From Siniperca chuatsi (lineage: Eukaryota; Chordata; Actinopteri; Centrarchiformes; Sinipercidae): a DNA stretch of 64,000 nucleotides. The stretch spans positions 16,315,822 to 16,379,821 of the forward strand of contig NC_058055.1 of NCBI RefSeq assembly GCF_020085105.1, given 5' to 3'. Below, one piece after another: positions 51,883 through 60,800 of the stretch (the first letter of the stretch is position 1; every line of letters begins with the position of its first letter). The translations under genes were made by a program, and so were the position numbers. The notes under the pieces were generated by a model. That model was not told where the DNA came from, made no database searches, and saw only the letters and a program-made list of their open reading frames with translations.

Positions 51883-54800
51883 TATATTTTCTGATAAAAT
51901 GCTGCTCTCTGCAGGTCTGCCTGGAGGTGCTGGAGGTGCCCTGGGTGCAGGAGGAGGGGTCCCAGGAGGAGGTGTTGGACTAACAACTGGTGGTGGACCT
52001 GGAGCAGGACTGGGGGCTGGTGGGATACCTGGTTCTGGTGTTGGAACGGGAAGTGGACCGGGTGGCTTTGGACCAGGCAGTGCTGGAGGTATGAATAGAA
52101 CTGTTTAAAACAAACAGAAACACAAAGATTATTAAACATATTATGCACATGTACATAAATAAACTACTCATGTACAGTAATTTATTAGTTATGTTCTACA
52201 CTTGCTTCTTGCTGTTCCTTTTAGTACAAGATACAACTTTGTCAGAGTAGGTGGTTTTTCTTGAAAAACAAACATTTTGAGTATATTTCAAGCCTTTATT
52301 AGAGCTAAAATCCTCACCTTAGGGCTTCCTGGAGGGACTGGAGGAGCACTAGGGACTGGAAGAACAGGATATGGACCTGGTGGATATGGGCCTGGAGCTG
52401 GTTACGGACCAGGTGGAGGCTATGGTGCAGGACCAGCAGCTGGATATGGAACAGGTTCAGGGGGCAATTTTTATTATGTCCAAGATCAATTTTGCCAAAC
52501 TCAAACTAAGCTAAATCCTAACTTGCCAGAATCCCAAAACTAAATGATTTCTGTTATTTACAGGCTATGGAGCTGGATCAAAACCTGCTAAATACGGTAT
52601 CAAAATGTCCCTTTTTTGTTTCTTAAAAACATGATGATGGATGTTTCATCCAAATTCCAGTAAAAGTTATTTTCATATGATGCTGGTGTAGGTCAAGGTG
52701 GAACTGGTGCTGGTGGGGTATTTGGAGGTGGAGCAGGACGAAGTGGCGAGTTGTTTTAATTATGATGATAGTGAGCATTGCAAGCTGAGAGCAATATAGT
52801 TGAATTGTTTGCTGGTATTTTTTTCAACGATACACTCTCTAAACCCTCTTGATGGAGTTTCCTATACTCCATTTGTTATCTTCCGTAATTTTATAGGTGG
52901 TTATGGACCAGGAGGCTTTGGAACTGGCACTGGAGGTCTAGGTTGGTTTTAAGCAGAGTGTTTGTGTAGTAACGTGTAGTTTTGTCAGTGTTTAGATCTG
53001 AATCACGTTAAAAGTCTAAATCACATTTAAGTATGAACTATTCCTTTATTGACCTCTATTGGTTGTTAGTAGGAATTGCAGTAACTGGTCCTATGCACTA
53101 AACCTGGCCTGTAACTGAAACAAATAATCAGGTTACATACATGGTAACAGAAACACAATAGAAAAGTATAGTTAAATAGTAATATATCCCAATTTTGGAA
53201 TGAACAATACTGTGTCATTTGTTTTATTACAGTAGTGTGAGACTCGGAGGAGCTGGAAATTTGAGTAGATAGGTGGGAGGACAGGAGTGGTTTCAAAGTT
53301 AATATCTTATATCCCAACATTTACTTGGTTGTGAAATCAGTCCACAGCCTGCTATTCTGAAATGCTGATCAGATTTTGGGGTCATACCTGTCCTAATTGA
53401 CGATAACAGATGACATCATCACTCTGCTAAAAAGCTGAACACTAACAGCAGCAAGGTGTTATGATGTAATAATTGTGATATTAGGTGAGCCACCATATTT
53501 GATATTGTTGAAAGGTGATGATGTATGTGCAACGTTACATATTTAAGCTTCAATTTTTTTTGTTGTTGTTTCAAAGTCAGACTTCATGCTTGAAAGTGAA
53601 ATTAGATAGCCAGAAATCACAGCCAGGAAAAGTGTGACCAGCACTAGTCAGCAACTCTACTGGCCACCTTTAATTGCTTATCTCATCTGTACAGATGTCT
53701 TTTTAGATCACTGTTTTTATCACATGAGTGGTCAATACTTATACTACGTCTTATTTGTTGTGTTCCTCAGGCTATGGCACAGCAGGATCTAAAGCTGCTA
53801 AGTATGGTAAGGTGTAGTTTGACAAGACTGTGTCAAGTAGAACAATGTGTGTCTATTATATCGTTGTTTGAACTGAGAAACAGAGCTGTTTATAAGCACC
53901 TCTTTTGAATTTACCAGATTTTCTCTTTTATAAACTGTAGGGCAACCTGGTGGAGTTGTACCTGGGGCAAGAGGGACTGGCACTGCAGGAGCTAGTACAG
54001 GGACCAGCACAGATATTTCAGTGAATGGCACTAGCACTGGCAGTGGTGCAGTGACAACCGCTGGACCCAGTGGTAAGCTTCTGTTTTGAGGATTTAGAAT
54101 ACATATTTTGGTTACAGATAATTTTGAATTGTTAATTAGATAATCTATGTGTGATAATCTACATCTGCTGGATCAGGAAGAGGACTTGGAGCCACAGGAG
54201 GTACACCAGCTCCAGCATCAGAAGGTATCTGTACAATGTTAGCACAAAGGAGTTGGTCAAAAAAAATAAATATTTTTTTTAGTCACATATTACCACAACA
54301 ATACATTTACTCAGAGTTTCCAGTACAGTAGTTTTAATATAAAATATTCCTGTTTGTTTGATTTATTCAGTTCACACACTTATCCAAAGCCCCTGTATTT
54401 AGCACAATTTCAGGATTTCAGATGTTTTTAACACACCTATTTCTTTAGAACTTGATACTACTATATACTGTGTTGTTTTCAGCTTCCAATGTGATAATTA
54501 TCTTATCTGATTGTTGATATGACATACCATTTCCCTCCTTTAATATTTTGCCCTTATTCCAGGTGATGGTGGTGTTGGCAGTGTGATAGAGGGGTCTGGA
54601 AGTTCTGGAGGAGAAGGTGCATTTAAACTTGCTGGATTCTTCTGAGAATCTGTCTTTACTTATCTTGAAATCATGCACAGAACAATTATCACAAACATTA
54701 AAATTCAGGTCCAAGGATGTAATAAAAGTTACAGAAGATGCCCCACAGACTCCATGGCAAACACCTGTGAATAAGAAGGAACAAAACATTAAAACATTAA

Positions 54801-57800
54801 AATGTTACCTGAAAAATATAAAACTCATTGTTCTTATGTATCTACACTTATTCTGTCAATATTGCGCTGTATATCATGTTAAAAAAATGGTGTCCACATG
54901 TGAAAAGGCTATTACATCAATATTAAACAGGAGGTACTGGTGTAGCTGGCAGACCAGTGGGTACAGGAGGTGATGGAGAAGGCCTGGGTGGAACAGGAAT
55001 CCCCATCATTGGAGCAAAACCAGGTACTTTGGTCATGTATGCTACAAAAGACATATTAATGCAAGTTAAGGTGGTAATTTATTTTTTATACTACTTATTC
55101 ATTCAGGAGTGTTTTGGAAGTAGTATTAGTGAAAATGTGATATGGTGGAAGAAACTTTGGTCTTTGGTGTCTTTAATCTCGCAATTTAGTCTTCTAACTG
55201 TTGTCTCAGCTGTGTTGTCTACCCACTTTTATGTTTTTTTAAATTATCTTTATAAAACAGGATTCAATGGGACAGAAGTTCCAGGTCAGTGTTTATTTCA
55301 TAGCCAGGGATTCTGCATGTTTGTCTGCAAGTACTGCATGTTCATCCATTTCTGTCAGAGTGCATCTGTGGCTGTATCACTGTTTGTAAGTAGGCCAAGG
55401 AGGTTATGTTTTGGTCCTGTATCTTTCTTTCTTTGTTTGCCTGTTAGTCAGTTGGACTTCCCAAAAACCATTATGCAGATTTCAATTAAATTTGCTGGAA
55501 AGCAAAGGAACAGTGTTTCTTAGGTTTTGGTGTGGACAGTGCCATCATGTGGCCATAAATAAAGCACTTTACATTTTCACTCATAACTTTGAGGTGTAGA
55601 AGAAAACATATTTTCCCCCCAGGATCCAGGAATCAAAATTCAAAATCCCTGCTTACACAGATTGTCTGCCATTTTGGATCATTGCTAGATACTTTTTTCC
55701 CCCAGCATTTCAGAATCAGAATCAGAATCAGAAATACTTTATTGATCCCCGTAGGGAAACTCTTTAGCTACTGCAACAGGCAGCATGCGGGCTGGCGCAT
55801 GCGCACTAAATGTGGAGCCAACAAATGTCATCCCTAAACCATCCCTTTACTAAATTTAGGACATAACAGATTTGAATTTATTTATTTAAGTATTAATTTG
55901 TTTTTTTAAAAGCCTCACTATTAATTGGTTGCCAAATTCTTGTACATGCCAAATGTAGACAAGTACTTAACCACTCAAGTTAAGTTTTACATTGATGCTA
56001 TTTAACATTTCTAACATAATTTAAATAATGGAAAACTTGAACTGGTATAAAATGAGTCCTATAAACATTTTACTATACTAGTGTTACAAAGCATTTGTAT
56101 GATTATAGACCCTTAAAGTTTCAACTTAATTAGCTCAAAAACCACTGGTGCAATTTTGATTAAGCTTGAAGGGGCGAAATATTTACAGTGTTCTTAAAAA
56201 CATTAAATATTCTGATGGCATATGCATATTTACTAATCAAAATTAAAAAGGCCATAACATCCATACTACGGCTGGAATTTGCCGACATTTGGAGGGTTAC
56301 TGAACCGTGAATGTAATTGGCCCAAGTACTGCATGTAACATATACGAGGGATCAACACACTTAATTTCTTCTTTTGTATTAGGAATTAACAAGACTGACA
56401 ATTTTTTCTCAAATCCTACAGGTTCCACAGGAGCTGCCCCTGGTATGTTGACATAAAGTATACTGAACACTGAGATGTTACTTGTGAGAGGTTAATAGAG
56501 CTTATTATACACTAATGGACTGTGGATTTTGAAATAGCATGGGCATAATTTAAACATAAAATCTTCCTAATATGATACAGTGACATATCACGCTATCACA
56601 AATGCTTTTAATTTTGATGCAGATCACAATATTTCTCCACTTGAATGCTTTCACAGCTGTCACTGGTTTACCTGTACCTGAGAGTGAGTGTTTTTGTCAA
56701 ACTTCCTATCACACAACTGGCACCACAGAATACTGCATGGCAGACTGACACTAGCTAACAACTGAAGCTGGCTACAAACATATTTAAAGAGGATTTATCT
56801 TTGAAAATGTATTGCAAAACTGTTTCTGATTGATACCAAGATAATCTATGTCTGTCATTACAGTTGGAGGCGGGGCTGTACAACCAAGCGGTACGTAAAT
56901 CTCCATACAGTGTTCAATATACATATTGTTTTCAGGATTTCTCTTACCAGTATTTCTACTCTTGTTTCAAACAGCTGGAACAGGTGTTGGTAAGTAGACC
57001 TATGTGGCTCACATACTTCTAAAATATATATGAGATTTTAGTGATGCCTGTGCTTCCTGCAGTGTTAATTGGACTGACTTAGAGATTGTCACTCTGGTAT
57101 CTCTCTTGGTTTTCTCTCTCTGTAAAATACAGGTGGTACAGGACTTCCCTCTGGAGGTGAGATTTACCACTAGACTCATACAATGCAGAGCACTTCTTCG
57201 CCTCATGCCTTCCAACTATGCTTGCAAGCTCATCCTTCTGAGATTTTTAATTATCTCTTCAGTTTTTACATCCTCTCGGCAGAGATCTTGTGGCTGAAAT
57301 CAATGAATGTATTCCCTGACGTTTAAATTTCACTATATAATTGTGCAGGTTCTGGTGGTGATCTCTCCAGTGGGACACTGCCTGGAGCCAAACCTCTCAA
57401 ACCCCCAGGTGAATAAAATCAAATCCAATTTACCCCACAATTTGCAACTCAAGTTTCAGGATAACTTACTTATTATGTGTTTACCCATTACCAAACAAAT
57501 TACCAATGGGAAAAGACAAGTAACGTAATGTATGAACTCCAATGAATGGTAATCATCAGCCACCTATCAAAATCTGTTATACATTCAGAACAGCAATTAA
57601 ATGTTGTCTTTTTATCCATTTGTCAAAGCTTACATCAGTCTACCACTAATTATGTTTCAGAAGAGATTATTAACAGACCGATTTGTGGAAGCTAATCTCT
57701 GTAATGGTGGTTTGGATGTAATAGTTTTGGTGGTTACTGACTTTGTTCTTGGTTCCAGTTTTAATTCTATGCTGAAATCCAGGTCTGGTGTCCTTCGGTG

Positions 57801-60800
57801 CTCTGTCTGCAGGTGTCCCCAGAGGCGACACGCCAGGTGAAGGAGATGGAGAGGGAGATCCTGATGGAGAAAGAGGTGGTACAGGAGGCACAGGTGGAGG
57901 ACCAGGAGGAGTAGGAGGGCGTCCTACCAGTGCAGGAGCAGCAGGAGGTGTTTCAGGTGGCATAACAGAAGTGGGAAGAGGAGACAGTTCTGCTACTGGA
58001 ACTGGAGTTGGACCAGGAGGTGCAGCTGTTGGAGTAGGAGGAACACCAAAACCGCCCAAAGGTGCCATTTTTGCCATTTGAATGTGCACTCTATTATGAC
58101 TGTATTACATCTATCCACCACTGTGTATCAAACTTCTAATCTAGCTACTAGGCATGACTAACATGCAGTATGTAACAAAAAAAATATCAAAATATCTATT
58201 ATATAAGAAAAAGATCTATTATATGTTTTTTTTTTTAAATGTAGCATACGGACCTGATGGGACTGTAGCAGGAGGCGTAACTAGTGGACCTGGTGGAGTA
58301 GGTGGGGTGGCAGGAGGAGGCACTGGGGCAGTTGGAGGAGGTCCAGGAGGAGTTGGAGGCGGTCCTGGAGGAGCAGCCTTGGTACCTGGGGCTGGTGGTC
58401 CTGGTGGAACAGGAGTCCTTAAACCTGGAAAAAGTGAGCTGCTACCATGTTTTGGTCTCTGAAATGTTTGTGTATTTATCCCAAACCTACATGCCTGTAT
58501 TACAATGACACAAAGATGTTTGATTTATACATTTCACACACTGTCCATCATAGGCTACAGTGCTGGTGGAGCTGGAGTTTTACCACGTGGAGGTATGCAC
58601 ACTGTTCTTACCATCTAAGTTATAGCAAACAGATGACTGAAACATACCTAAAGTACAGTATATCTCTTTTTTTTCCCTGTCAGGCATCCGTTACCTGACT
58701 GGAGCTGGAGTAGGACAGGGAGCAGGAAAAACAGGAAAAGGTTCTATAAACTGTCAACTATATTCTCCTCACTTTAATAAGGACTTATTTTGGCTTCAGC
58801 AATGAAAGAAGCTACATGTTACATTTACTGTTTTTATCTTATCAGTATATGGGACTCTTGGAACAGGAGGCCAGGGTGGGGTTGGGCCTGGTGGTTATGG
58901 AGCTGGTCCTGGTGGCTATGGTACTGGTCCAGGAGGTTATGGTGCAGGACCCGGAGATTACGGGGCTGGCCCAGGTGGCTATGGTGCTGGGCCTGGTGGA
59001 TATGGAGTTGGACCTGGAAGTGTGGGAGGAGGAGGAGGAGTAGGCCCCGGTGGAGTCAATGGTGGACTGGGGGGATATGGTGGTGGTGTTGGTCCTGGTG
59101 GTAAGTTGACTGCTATGAAAATAAACTCAATTTAAGTTTAATTTTGATGGGAAAAGAACACATCTCATTGAAATAGCATGTAATTGAAATATAAACTGCT
59201 TATTTTATATGCTCTGTTATCCAGGTTCAAGATATGGTACAGGTTCAGGACTGGGTACCGGCACTGGCAAACCACCAAAAAGTATGATAAGAATTGACAG
59301 ATACAGAGTAAACATACAGCATTTATGCAGAGAATGTAAACTGAACCAATATTTGTTTTTAGGTTATGGAGCAGGAGCTGGTGGTACTGGCTTTGGGCCT
59401 GGTGGCTATGGGACTGGACCAGGTGGAGTTGGTTCTGGTCCAGGAGGTTTTGGACCAGGCGGCTTTGGGTCTGGCGGTCCTGGTGGCACTGGACCAGGTG
59501 GATATGGGCCCAGCACTGCCGGGACAGGACTGGGTGGTGTCGGAACCAGGCCAGGCAGTTTTGGACCAGGTGGTGTTGGGGTAGGACCAGGCACCTACGG
59601 ACCTGGTGTTTATACTGCTGGAGGTCAAGGACTGGGGACAAGAAAGCCACCCAAATCAGGTACAATGGTCATGTATTTTAACACTAACAACAACATTTAA
59701 TAATGTATTATGTTTAAAGATATATTCAGGCTGTTAACTCCTTCTGACAGGCTATGGATCATCCTCACTGGGTGGAGCTGGCTATGGGCAAGGTGATTAA
59801 CTTCTTTATTCTAATACTTTAAAATGTACAGATGACACAGCTTTGAATGCCAGCGTGATGGATGCCAGGTTGGAGTTATTAAAAACCTATGCATGTTTTC
59901 TAGGTGCAGGGGTTGGACCTGGTGGAACAGGTACTGGACCTGGCAGATATGGGCCTGGTGGTTTTGGGCCTGCGGGCATTGGACCAGGTGGTGCCGGCAC
60001 AGGTACGGGTGGTTTTGGACCAGGGGGTACTGGCACAGGAACAGGAGGCTTCGGACCAGGTGGTGCTGGCACAGGAACGGGTGGCTTCGGCCCAGGTGGT
60101 GCTGGCACAGGAACGGGTGGCTTCGGACCAGGTGGTGCTGGCACAGGAACAGGTGGTTTTGGACCAGGGGGCCAAGGATTAGGAAAAAGTAAACCTTCTA
60201 AATCTAGTAGGTAAAACTATAAGGCAGGTGATATACAAATATTCATTGTACTGATGGACAAACATCTGTTTCCCAGCAGGAGGACTGGGAGGAGGAACAG
60301 GAGGTGGTCCTGGTGGAGTTGGAGCTGGAGGATATGGTCCAACTGGAACTGGGACAGGCCCTTTTGGTTATGGGCCTGGAAGTGCTGGACCTGGTGGTTA
60401 TGGGCCTGGAAGTGCTGGACCTGGTGGTTATGGCCCAGGAGGTGCTGGAACTGGTGGTTATGGCCCAGGAAGTGCTGGAACTGGGCCAGGGGTTTTTAGA
60501 CCTGGTGGTGTGGGTGGATATGGACCTGGTGGCCAAGCACTTGGGAAAAGGAAGCCTCCTAATTCAGGTTACGGCTCATCGTTGGGTGGAACTGGCTATA
60601 GACCAGGTAAAATTCTCTACTGATGCATATAAAAATTTCATTAAAAAGATAATTCAGATAATTACTGATGCAAGTTCATATCATTGCTGGATATTGGCCA
60701 TACAGTGGTATTTTCAAGCAAATGTTAAAAAAGCAAAAGCAAAGGCCACTGTTGGCCTCTCGAAGGATATGACATTTAATACTATTATTAACAACGAAAT

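Noticed and set aside
54617..54930. 118-codon open frame in intron 32
   Set aside because: It reads through exon-intron boundaries of eln and has no elastin composition.
55608..55640. Pyrimidine tract plus cag suggesting an extra exon
   Set aside because: It lies next to a LINE tail, with no in-phase donor and no Gly/Pro content.
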